Origin: DASRUP01 sp036397395
GTDB taxonomy: Bacteria; Patescibacteriota; Minisyncoccia; Minisyncoccales; UBA10102
Reading direction: 5' to 3'
Assembly: GCA_036397395.1 (NCBI GenBank)
Contig: DASWIZ010000011.1
Coordinates: forward strand, 1-12,521
DNA: 12,521 bases
Of this stretch, positions 1 through 5,023 are shown piece by piece. Every line of letters starts with the position of its first letter. Position 1 is the first letter of the stretch. The position numbers and the translations under genes are program-made. Under the pieces are notes generated by a model. That model made no database searches and was not told the DNA's origin. It saw only the letters and a program-made list of their open reading frames with translations.

Positions 1-24
1 CTTTTCTTTTCTGCGCGGATGGGG

Positions 25-288
25 CTAGCGATAAATGTCTTTGCGATTGGCAACATCGAGGAGTTCGATTTCTTGGGGTGAGGTAAACTGAAAAATTACC
101 CGCCAGTCGCGAGTAATTCGAAAAGAGTAAAGCCCGGAAAGTTTGCCTGCGAGATGCTTGGCGTGCAGTTGAGAATGAAAAGGATTCTCCTGGAGTAGTT
201 CAATAAGCGAGGCGAGTTTCTCTTGCTGTTCCTTTGGCAGTTTGCGGGTCGACTTGAGAAACGCGTCGCTATACCGAACCTGTACCAT
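25..288 (-). CDS. RelE/ParE-superfamily toxin of a toxin-antitoxin pair
   Basis: This 87-residue protein resembles the RelE/YafQ group of toxins, small RNases that usually cut mRNA on the ribosome. What is seen: an N-terminal 'RYSDAFLKSTRKLP' helix start, the helical pair around residues 18-36, then 'HLAGKLSGLYSFRITRDWRVIF' (about residues 45-66), the typical basic beta-sheet core with R57, R60 and R63, and a C-terminal 'DVANRKDIYR' in the position of the usual 'xGxHxxxY' end. The length matches the family. It starts 4 bases after the stop of the upstream antitoxin gene, so the two are co-transcribed and probably translationally coupled. The exact family (RelE, YafQ or mRNA interferase-like YoeB) cannot be fixed from motifs alone. 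Toxin activity is inferred. Confidence 0.8.
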   Translation of the reverse strand: MVQVRYSDAFLKSTRKLPKEQQEKLASLIELLQENPFHSQLHAKHLAGKLSGLYSFRITRDWRVIFQFTSPQEIELLDVANRKDIYR

Positions 289-292
289 AATG

Positions 293-499
293 CTATTTGC
301 GGAGTTCTTTTAAGAAAGATGTAGAGTCTTTAAAAGTTTTGGTGGTTCCTTTGCTTGCCGCTTTGAGAATTTTTTGCACAAATTGGGGGCGATACTCGCC
401 CTCTTGGTCTTTGCCAGCAAAACCAATAACAAAAGACCGAAGAAGCCTTACTTCTTTTTTAAGTTCAGAAACATTTTTATCTTGAGTAGCTTGAGCCAT
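293..499 (-). CDS. Putative antitoxin paired with the RelE-type toxin
   Basis: A 68-residue charged protein encoded immediately upstream of the RelE-like toxin, the usual antitoxin-first order. Residues 1-30 look helical and charged. The C-terminal part 'EYRPQFVQKILKAASKG' (from about residue 35) and the 'TFKDSTSFLKELRK' tail are of the kind seen in short antitoxins that wrap their toxin. No recognisable DNA-binding domain (ribbon-helix-helix, HTH or AbrB) is obvious, so autoregulation is uncertain. The start at 499 is supported by a near-consensus promoter whose -10 box ends only 6 bases upstream, implying a leaderless mRNA. The assignment rests mainly on size and position beside the toxin. 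Confidence 0.65.
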   Translation of the reverse strand: MAQATQDKNVSELKKEVRLLRSFVIGFAGKDQEGEYRPQFVQKILKAASKGTTKTFKDSTSFLKELRK

Positions 500-505
500 A
501 TATCT

Positions 506-534
506 ATTTTAGGTCGTTTGGTCCTGATTGTCAA
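506..534 (-). promoter_or_regulatory. Sigma-70-type promoter of the RelE-type module
   Basis: Read on the minus strand, TTGACA (534-529) and TAAAAT (511-506) are separated by exactly 17 bases. The antitoxin ATG (499-497) begins 6 bases after the -10 box, where transcription should start, so the mRNA is predicted to have no leader and no Shine-Dalgarno site. Confidence 0.65.
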
Positions 535-556
535 TTTCCGCCCGGGGCTTTTCTTT

Positions 557-586
557 TTGCCGCAGATGGGGTAGAGTGAATAAAAT
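557..586 (+). promoter_or_regulatory. Possible promoter for the small gene at 609
   Basis: TTGCCG (557-562) and TAAAAT (581-586) are spaced by 18 bases. The -10 box fits well and the -35 box moderately. It lies divergent to the promoter of the toxin-antitoxin pair and would give a leader of roughly 15 bases containing the Shine-Dalgarno site of the 609 gene. Confidence 0.35.
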
Positions 587-608
587 ATTGGAGTCATAGG
601 AGAGGAGT

Positions 609-839
609 ATGCTGGTAGATAGTCTGTCTTACTGGTTGGTTGTTATGGATTGTCTAATAAAGATTCACGGAGCCACGCATCAAGAGGCTTTTGGACTAGT
701 GGGGTTACAACAAAAGGAGTTTATGGGTTTTGGAGAATGTAGAAGGGATATAATTGTTGCGACTCTCCTAATAGAACCCTTCTATATTGTGGATAAATTA
801 GTCGGAAGCATACAAGGTGTTGATTTTGCGAGAAGTTGA
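609..839 (+). CDS. Small hypothetical protein
   Basis: A 76-residue protein that I do not recognise. The start is well supported: an AGGAGAGGAG stretch at 598-607 contains AGGAG 6 bases before the ATG, one of the few strong Shine-Dalgarno sites in the window. The protein is mixed helical, with two hydrophobic patches (around residues 5-17 and 46-62, 'DIIVATLLIEPFYIVDKLVG') but no clear signal peptide or membrane segment, and two cysteines. Its stop codon (837-839) overlaps the -35 box of the riboswitch promoter, so it abuts the B12-regulated operon without being part of it. No function can be proposed. Confidence 0.5.
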   Translation: MLVDSLSYWLVVMDCLIKIHGATHQEAFGLVGLQQKEFMGFGECRRDIIVATLLIEPFYIVDKLVGSIQGVDFARS

Positions 840-864
840 CAGAGATGTTTTTAAAGGATACAAA
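836..864 (+). promoter_or_regulatory. Promoter of the riboswitch-controlled operon
   Basis: A perfect TTGACA (836-841) and TACAAA (859-864) are spaced by 17 bases. Transcription would start near 871, about 20 bases before the first base of the riboswitch P1 helix, which is the expected geometry. The -35 box overlaps the stop codon of the preceding small gene. Confidence 0.6.
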
Positions 865-892
865 GAATATACAAGAAAAGTTCGTCGAAAAT

Positions 893-1041
893 GATATTCG
901 CTAGAGGAAGTGGGTGAGATGCCCACGCTGCCCCGCAACGGTGAAGGCGCAAACGCGCATAAGTCCGGTCGACTGGCGACTATCGCATAATAAACAAACG
1001 AATTAACGTTCCTCGAGGGAGGGGGCGGGATTCTCGCAGTC
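893..1041 (+). promoter_or_regulatory. Cobalamin (B12) riboswitch aptamer
   Basis: The conserved cobalamin riboswitch core is directly readable. It consists of GAGGAAG followed by the hairpin GTGGG-TGAGAT-G-CCCAC (910-926), then the L5 segment 'GCTGCCCCGCAAC' (927-939) with GGTGA, a P6 hairpin GGCGC-AAAC-GCGC (946-958), and the B12-box region 'AAGTCCGGTCGACTGGCGAC' (961-980). The closing helix is strong: 893-904 pairs with 973-984 in 12 positions with a single mismatch and one G-U. Downstream, CGAG (1014-1017) and CTCG (1033-1036) form P13, whose loop carries GGGGC (1022-1026), complementary to GCCCC (930-934) in L5: the kissing-loop contact of this class. Ligand subtype (adenosyl-, hydroxo- or methylcobalamin) cannot be judged with confidence. 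It sits 5' of an intrinsic-factor-like gene, so B12 should repress that gene. Confidence 0.93.
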
Positions 1042-1082
1042 GAATTTTTTAACGCACATATTCGGCAAGCGCGTTTCTCCTA

Positions 1083-1170
1083 CTCCTAGGAGATTTTATT
1101 TTCTTCCAATAAAAATTAATAGGAAGAAAATAATCCCTCCATAGTCTACCAGTCGGCGGACGGAGGGGGA
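1083..1170 (+). promoter_or_regulatory. Expression platform: anti-Shine-Dalgarno hairpin
   Basis: The Shine-Dalgarno site of the next gene is GGAGGGGG (1162-1169), 12 bases before the ATG. TCCCTCC (1134-1140) is complementary to it and forms a hairpin that would hide the site, helped by GTC (1144-1146) with GAC (1159-1161). Directly 5' of this lies a perfect 12-bp stem (1096-1107 with 1122-1133, A/T-rich with a 14-base loop), which lacks a following U-tract and so looks structural rather than a terminator. A 10-base palindrome CTCCTAGGAG (1083-1092) precedes it. The layout points to control of translation initiation. The pairing is seen; the switching is inferred. Confidence 0.65.
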
Positions 1171-1181
1171 TATACAATAAT

Positions 1182-2801
1182 ATGAGCAAAAATAATTTTT
1201 CTTCTTTGTGGATGGCGCTGGGAATGCTGGCGTTGGTGGTGGCGGTGTTTGCGGGTGTGTCTGGCACCAAAGCAGATACAATAAGTGATGCCGTGGCAAG
1301 CGCGGTGGCGTATGTAAATACGCAAGTAGATGAGCCGACAAAAACAATGGCGTTGGTTGCAAGCTCCGACGGTACCGTCGGAGTAGATGTTTCGTATTTG
1401 CAAAGTTTTTCCGGTTCCACGGCCATAGAATACGCAAAGCCTATTATGGCAATCGCGGCGGCCGGTGAAGATCCGGCAACATACGCGCAGGAAGACTTGG
1501 TGGCAAAACTCAAAGGTTTTTCAGACGGCACGCAAATGGGGAGCGCCAGCCAGGTAAACGACGACATTTGGGCAATACTTGCGCTGCGGGCGGCCGGAGT
1601 GGCAAGCGCAGACAGCGTAATCCAAAACTCAAAAGCGTTTGTGCTGGGCAACCAAAATGCAAACGGCGGCTGGGCATGGAATGTTGGAGGCACAAGCGAC
1701 ACCAACGATACGGCCGTAGCCATAATGGCGTTGCTGGAAACGGGAATGAGCGGTAGCAACACTGCTACTCAAAACGCGGTTGCGTACCTTAAGTCCGCGC
1801 AAAACCAAGATGGCGGGTTCCCGTACGACCCGGTTAGCGAATTTGGAACCGAGTCTGACGGCAACAGCGACGCCTGGGTAACAATGGCATTTAATAAACT
1901 GGGTGAAAGCACGTCGTCGGTTGTTCCGCATTTATTGTCACTGCAAGATACAGATGGCGGTTTTTGGTGGATGCCGCCTCCCGCGAGCTTTAACAACAAA
2001 GGCCCCACGGCCGACGCTATAATCGCGTTAAGCGGCAAAAGCTACCCCGTTGCTATATTCGGTGGCGGCACCGGCAGTGACAACGATTCAAACGAAAACG
2101 ACGTAATGTATCGAATAGTGGGATCTGCCGGAGAAATTTGCAAAGGCGCGGTGGCTGCGACAAACGCCATGGAAGTGGTGATACAAGCGGCAGACGAGTG
2201 CGGCTATACCTATGACATTCAGGATACGTCGTTTGGGCAGTATTTGGCCGGCATAAACAACGATACGGCAGAAGGCTTGAACGGCTGGATGTACGCGGTA
2301 AACGGGCAAGTGCCAAGCATTGGCGCGGCAGACTATAGCCTTTCCGGCGGCGAGCAAGTAGCTTGGTTTTTTGGCGAGTTTGGAGACGAGCCGCCTAGCG
2401 GCGCTTTTGAAAAAGAAAGCGAATCGGTAAGCTTGTCGGTGGAAGTAGTGGAGGGTAATTCTGGTGAAGGAGGCCAAGACGATCAAAACGATTCTGCAAT
2501 TGCGTTTTCGGTAAACCCCTCTGCGGTGGATTTTGGCCAGTTAGCTCCCGGAACTTCGGCAAGCAGCAGCGTTACGGTTGCAAACCAGGGCCAGGCGGAT
2601 TTGGACATTGAGGTTGAGGTGCAAGGGGATCCGGTGTTTAACTTTTTGAAACTCGATACCATAGCGTGGGGCGCGTTTTCCGCGCTGCTTTCTTCGGGCG
2701 CAGAAGATGACATAAACTTGCAGCTGGCAGTGCCCGCGGGATTTAACGTGTTCGGCCAAAAACAGGGAAGCTTGATATTCTGGGCAAGCGCACATGAATA
2801 A
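1182..2801 (+). CDS. Secreted intrinsic-factor/transcobalamin-like corrinoid-binding protein
   Basis: A 539-residue exported protein. Residues 1-31 are a signal peptide (hydrophobic 9-26, likely cleavage near 'TKA-DT'). Residues about 35-290 are alpha-hairpin repeats of the prenyltransferase/squalene-cyclase type, with recurring 'NQNANGGWAW', 'NQDGGFPYD' and 'DTDGGFWW' turns, each followed by a 'D-A-v-a-i-m-A-L' helix. Residues about 305-400 are a DUF4430 (transcobalamin-like C-terminal) domain, ending 'GLNGWMYAVNG...YSLSGGEQVAWFFGEF', with C320 and C340 possibly disulfide-bonded. Residues 439-539 form an Ig-like domain ('VDFGQLAPGTSASSSVTVANQG'). Alpha-barrel plus beta-domain is the architecture of animal intrinsic factor, haptocorrin and transcobalamin, which clamp B12 between the two. 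With the riboswitch upstream, binding of corrinoid outside the membrane is the best reading. There is no anchor or sorting signal in this protein; the next two genes supply membrane segments. Its stop overlaps the next start by 8 bases. Confidence 0.82.
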   Translation: MSKNNFSSLWMALGMLALVVAVFAGVSGTKADTISDAVASAVAYVNTQVDEPTKTMALVASSDGTVGVDVSYLQSFSGSTAIEYAKPIMAIAAAGEDPATYAQEDLVAKLKGFSDGTQMGSASQVNDDIWAILALRAAGVASADSVIQNSKAFVLGNQNANGGWAWNVGGTSDTNDTAVAIMALLETGMSGSNTATQNAVAYLKSAQNQDGGFPYDPVSEFGTESDGNSDAWVTMAFNKLGESTSSVVPHLLSLQDTDGGFWWMPPPASFNNKGPTADAIIALSGKSYPVAIFGGGTGSDNDSNENDVMYRIVGSAGEICKGAVAATNAMEVVIQAADECGYTYDIQDTSFGQYLAGINNDTAEGLNGWMYAVNGQVPSIGAADYSLSGGEQVAWFFGEFGDEPPSGAFEKESESVSLSVEVVEGNSGEGGQDDQNDSAIAFSVNPSAVDFGQLAPGTSASSSVTVANQGQADLDIEVEVQGDPVFNFLKLDTIAWGAFSALLSSGAEDDINLQLAVPAGFNVFGQKQGSLIFWASAHE

Positions 2802-3270
2802 GTGCTGGACTTTTCTTCTGCTGGGGGGATTGGGAATTGGCGTAAGCCCGGCGGAAATTGAAATTGCGGGGCAAGTGGAGTGGCCGTACACCGTGCCCAT
2901 AACTGTTACCAATTTTTCTGATAGAGAAGAGCAGTTTGAAGTGTTTGGCGCGCAGGCAAATCCCGGCAGATTTTCTTTAGGGGCTGGCGAAAGCCGCCAG
3001 GTAGCGGTCAACTTTGATCAGCCAGCCGAAGGCGTTGTAAAGGTGTTATCAATGAGGACTTCGGCAGAAGGGTTAAGCACGGGTACGGGCGTAAAAATTC
3101 CGTTCCGTGTTGCGGACCCAGCCGATTCGAGGTTTTTAGCTAGCGCAAATGACGCGGTTGGCGTGTTTCCCTATATTTTTGGAACAGGAGTTATACTGGT
3201 TAGCTTACTTCTTTTGTGGTATATAGCCGGAATAATAAAATTATGGTTGGCGACTTCAAACAAACAATAA
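2794..3270 (+). CDS. Ig-like membrane-anchored protein of the B12-regulated operon
   Basis: A 158-residue protein with an N-terminal signal peptide (residues 1-20, 'FLLLGGLGIGVSPA'), an extracytoplasmic beta-sandwich of about 85 residues ('VPITVTNFSDREEQFEVFG', 'FSLGAGESRQVAVNF') and a C-terminal transmembrane helix at about 125-148, followed by a short basic tail. The beta domain resembles the Ig-like C-terminal domain of the preceding protein (same 'x-V-t-N-x-s' strand and 'l-x-x-G-x-s-x-x-v' hairpin style). The first ATG overlaps the end of the upstream gene by 8 bases, so translation is probably coupled. It could serve as the membrane dock of the secreted B12-binding protein. That role is inferred from operon position and topology; the family itself is not recognised. 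Confidence 0.72.
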   Translation: MNKCWTFLLLGGLGIGVSPAEIEIAGQVEWPYTVPITVTNFSDREEQFEVFGAQANPGRFSLGAGESRQVAVNFDQPAEGVVKVLSMRTSAEGLSTGTGVKIPFRVADPADSRFLASANDAVGVFPYIFGTGVILVSLLLLWYIAGIIKLWLATSNKQ

Positions 3271-3683
3271 AAATATTCGGCGTGCTGTTTTTCGTGCTGG
3301 TGTTCGGCGTGCTTTTGGGTGTTTCGCTGGCCGACATTGGGTATGTGCCGGTTGTGGCTACGCAAGAACAAAAAGAAATTCAGGTCGATTTGGCGATTGA
3401 TTACGGGAATGGCGACAGCCAAATGTTTCCCGGCCAAGAAATTGGGGCGGGCGATTCGGTCTTGAGTTTGTTTGAAAAGAGTGGCGTGACACTCGAAAAA
3501 AGAAATTTCCCCGGCTTAGGAGTATTTATTGAAGCTATCAATGGCGTGCACAACTCAAACAATTACTATTGGCAGTTTTGGGTAAACGGCGAGTACGCAA
3601 ACATTGGCGCCAGCGAGTACGAATTGCGCCACGGCGACCAGGTCCTGTGGAAGCGCACAAATGAAATCCCGTCAAATCCGTAG
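3243..3683 (+). CDS. Membrane-anchored DUF4430 (transcobalamin-like beta domain) protein
   Basis: A 146-residue protein with an N-terminal transmembrane anchor (residues 9-30) and one DUF4430 domain (about 46-138). The domain is clear: 'GDSVLSLFEKSGVTLE', 'GVFIEAINGV', 'YYWQFWVNGEYANIGASEYELRHGDQVLWKR', matching the 'G-s-V-l-d-l-L ... W-x-y-y-V-N-G ... Y-x-l-x-x-G-D-x-V-x-W' pattern of this fold. The ATG at 3243 is preferred over an upstream GTG at 3216 because the GTG would lengthen the overlap with the previous gene to 55 bases and only add a polar stretch. No strong Shine-Dalgarno site is seen. As the last gene of the riboswitch operon it may be a second corrinoid-contacting protein that hands the cofactor on at the membrane. 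No ABC or ECF transporter gene is present in the window. Confidence 0.8.
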   Translation: MVGDFKQTIKIFGVLFFVLVFGVLLGVSLADIGYVPVVATQEQKEIQVDLAIDYGNGDSQMFPGQEIGAGDSVLSLFEKSGVTLEKRNFPGLGVFIEAINGVHNSNNYYWQFWVNGEYANIGASEYELRHGDQVLWKRTNEIPSNP

Positions 3684-3716
3684 GATTTCTTCGGGACGAA
3701 CGCTCGGAATAAAAAT

Positions 3717-3758
3717 ATCCGCCGGACTGCAGAGCAGCCGCGGCGGATTTATTTTTTT
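3717..3758 (+). terminator. Rho-independent terminator of the B12-regulated operon
   Basis: ATCCGCCG (3717-3724) pairs with CGGCGGAT (3741-3748), with a further CTG/CAG pairing inside (3727-3729 with 3735-3737). It is followed by TTATTTTTTT. Five A residues before the stem make it partly bidirectional. It overlaps the last codons of the small minus-strand gene that ends at 3749. Confidence 0.85.
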
Positions 3759-3844
3759 ATAAGGAGGGCAAAGAGTCCCAAAAGAACTATGCCTCCAATG
3801 AGAACGAGATAACCTCCTTTTATTAACCCAAAAAGAAAACTCAC
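3749..3844 (-). CDS. Small single-pass membrane protein, 31 residues
   Basis: Read on the minus strand, a GTG start (3844-3842) is preceded by AGGAG (3856-3852) with 7 bases between, an ideal Shine-Dalgarno arrangement. The 31-residue product starts 'VSFLFGLIKGGYLVLIGG' (V read as fMet) and continues as one hydrophobic helix (about residues 12-28) ending in two lysines, so the C-terminus should face the cytoplasm. The stop TAA lies inside the terminator hairpin tail shared with the convergent B12 operon. It is too short for most gene finders. Evidence for coding is the Shine-Dalgarno site, clean topology and absence of any other content in this gap. Function unknown. Confidence 0.5.
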   Translation of the reverse strand: MSFLFGLIKGGYLVLIGGIVLLGLFALLIKK

Positions 3845-3858
3845 TTTTCTTCTCCTGT

Positions 3859-3886
3859 TTGCGCTTGAATCTGGTATAGGTATAAT
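3859..3886 (+). promoter_or_regulatory. Promoter of rpiB-rpe
   Basis: A perfect TATAAT (3881-3886) is preceded by TTGCGC (3859-3864) at 16 bases. The rpiB ATG lies 8 bases after the -10 box, so the transcript probably begins at or within a base or two of the start codon. Confidence 0.6.
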
Positions 3887-3894
3887 AAGACTAT

Positions 3895-4344
3895 ATGATT
3901 TATTTGGCAAGTGACCACGCGGGGTTTGAGCTAAAAGAGCAGCTCAAAAAATATCTTGAAGAGGAGCTGGGGCAAGAAGTGGAAGACATGGGCGCTTTTG
4001 AGTTGAATCCAGACGACGACTACCCAGACTTTATTATCCCGGCGGCGCAGAAAGTGGCCCAAGACCCAAAAAACAACCGGGCCATTATCTTGGGGGCATC
4101 GGGCCAGGGCGAGGCGCTCGCCGCAAATAAAGTGCGGGGCGTGCGCGCAACGGTGTATTATGGCGGGCCTATAGAAATCGTGCAGCGTTCTCGCAGCCAT
4201 AACAACACAAATGTGCTTTCGCTCGGCGCGAGGTACCTTTCTGCAGACGAAGCAAAGAAGGCGGTAAAACTGTGGCTGGAAACCGAGTTTGAAGGCGGCC
4301 GCCACGAACGCCGCGTTAACAAAATTAACGAGTTTGAGCAATAA
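3895..4344 (+). CDS. rpiB: Ribose-5-phosphate isomerase B
   Basis: This 149-residue cytoplasmic enzyme interconverts ribose 5-phosphate and ribulose 5-phosphate in the non-oxidative pentose phosphate pathway. Family motifs are 'SDHAGFELK' (residues 6-14), the anion-hole loop 'GASGQGEALAANKVRGVRA' (67-85), and 'SRSHNNTNVLSLGARYLS' (about 98-115). The catalytic cysteine found in the E. coli enzyme is absent; Gly occupies its place and Glu73 lies in the loop, as in the mycobacterial subtype where a Glu acts as the base. The length is typical of RpiB. The promoter gives a leaderless mRNA. The stop codon overlaps the rpe start by one base (TAATG), so the two are a coupled operon. Confidence 0.93.
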   Translation: MIYLASDHAGFELKEQLKKYLEEELGQEVEDMGAFELNPDDDYPDFIIPAAQKVAQDPKNNRAIILGASGQGEALAANKVRGVRATVYYGGPIEIVQRSRSHNNTNVLSLGARYLSADEAKKAVKLWLETEFEGGRHERRVNKINEFEQ

Positions 4345-4988
4345 TGCAACGCGTAGTTCCGGCAATTCTTACGGCAGATCCCGCAGAGCTTCAAGAGGGC
4401 TTGAAACAGTTACGCGACCATAGCAACTGGGTGCACATCGATATTATGGACAACAAGTTTGTGCCCAATATGTCGGTGAACCTTTTCCAGCTCGGTGAGG
4501 CTTCCCAGTATTTCAACCTCGAGATTCACTTAATGGTAGAGAATCCGGAAAAATATCTTGAAGATTGCAAATCAGTTGGGGCAAAACGGGTCATATTTCA
4601 TATCGAGGCTACTGATAATCCGGAAATGGTTTTGCAGAAAATGGAGGAGTACGGGTTTCAAAAATCCATCGCTATAAATCCGCCAACGCCTGTTTCCAAA
4701 ATTGCGCCGTATATGGAACAGCTCAATGCCGTGCTGGTAATGGGGGTGAACCCCGGATTTCAGGCGCAGGAGTTTATGCCAGATGTGCTTTCCAAAATTG
4801 CGGAAATCTGCAGGTTAAAAGAAGATGTTACCATAGGCCTGGACGGGGGCATTAACGAGAAAAACATCAAAAGCGTGTTTGAGGCGGGCGCCGATTACGC
4901 TGGCGTTGGCAGTGCGGTTATGAAAACAGGGGACCCCGCGGCTGCCCTCCGCCACCTCGAAGAACTTGCCGTCGACGCAAGCGAATAA
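4344..4988 (+). CDS. rpe: Ribulose-phosphate 3-epimerase
   Basis: A 214-residue TIM-barrel enzyme that interconverts ribulose 5-phosphate and xylulose 5-phosphate. Motifs in order: 'PAILTAD' (6-12), 'VHIDIMDNKFVPN' (30-42) with metal ligands H31 and D33, 'EIHLMVENP' (60-68) with H62, 'INPPTP' (111-116), 'VMGVNPGF' (132-139) and 'GLDGGINEKNI' (165-175) with D167. D33 and D167 are the expected acid/base pair. The usual Ser of 'PSILSAD' is Thr10 here, and 'TVNPGFGGQ' has become 'GVNPGFQAQ'; both are mild departures. It is co-transcribed and coupled with rpiB by a one-base stop/start overlap. Its products feed the transketolase encoded about 5 kb downstream. Confidence 0.93.
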   Translation: MQRVVPAILTADPAELQEGLKQLRDHSNWVHIDIMDNKFVPNMSVNLFQLGEASQYFNLEIHLMVENPEKYLEDCKSVGAKRVIFHIEATDNPEMVLQKMEEYGFQKSIAINPPTPVSKIAPYMEQLNAVLVMGVNPGFQAQEFMPDVLSKIAEICRLKEDVTIGLDGGINEKNIKSVFEAGADYAGVGSAVMKTGDPAAALRHLEELAVDASE

Positions 4989-4994
4989 CATAAA

Positions 4995-5010
4995 TAGTAC
5001 GATCGTACTA
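4995..5010. repeat. Perfect 16-bp palindrome between rpe and the next gene
   Basis: TAGTACGATCGTACTA is a fully self-complementary 16-mer in the 35-base gap between the rpe stop (4988) and the ATG at 5024. As DNA it resembles a dimeric repressor operator; as RNA it would be a short hairpin with little loop. There is no U-tract, so it is not an ordinary terminator. Confidence 0.75.
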
Positions 5011-5023
5011 ATCGCGTAATGGT

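Noticed and set aside
1096..1133. Perfect 12-bp hairpin in the riboswitch leader as a transcription terminator
   Set aside because: The stem is mostly A/T and is followed by TCCCTCC, not a U-run. It fits a structural spacer next to the anti-Shine-Dalgarno segment better.
1049..1762. Long open frame (237 codons) on the minus strand over the riboswitch and the B12-binding gene
   Set aside because: It is antisense to a clearly real gene and riboswitch, has no recognisable domain, and arises from the codon bias of the plus-strand gene.
3216..3243. GTG start that would lengthen the third gene of the B12 operon by nine codons
   Set aside because: It would sit deep in the preceding membrane-helix coding region and adds only polar residues before the anchor; the ATG at 3243 gives a standard signal-anchor protein.
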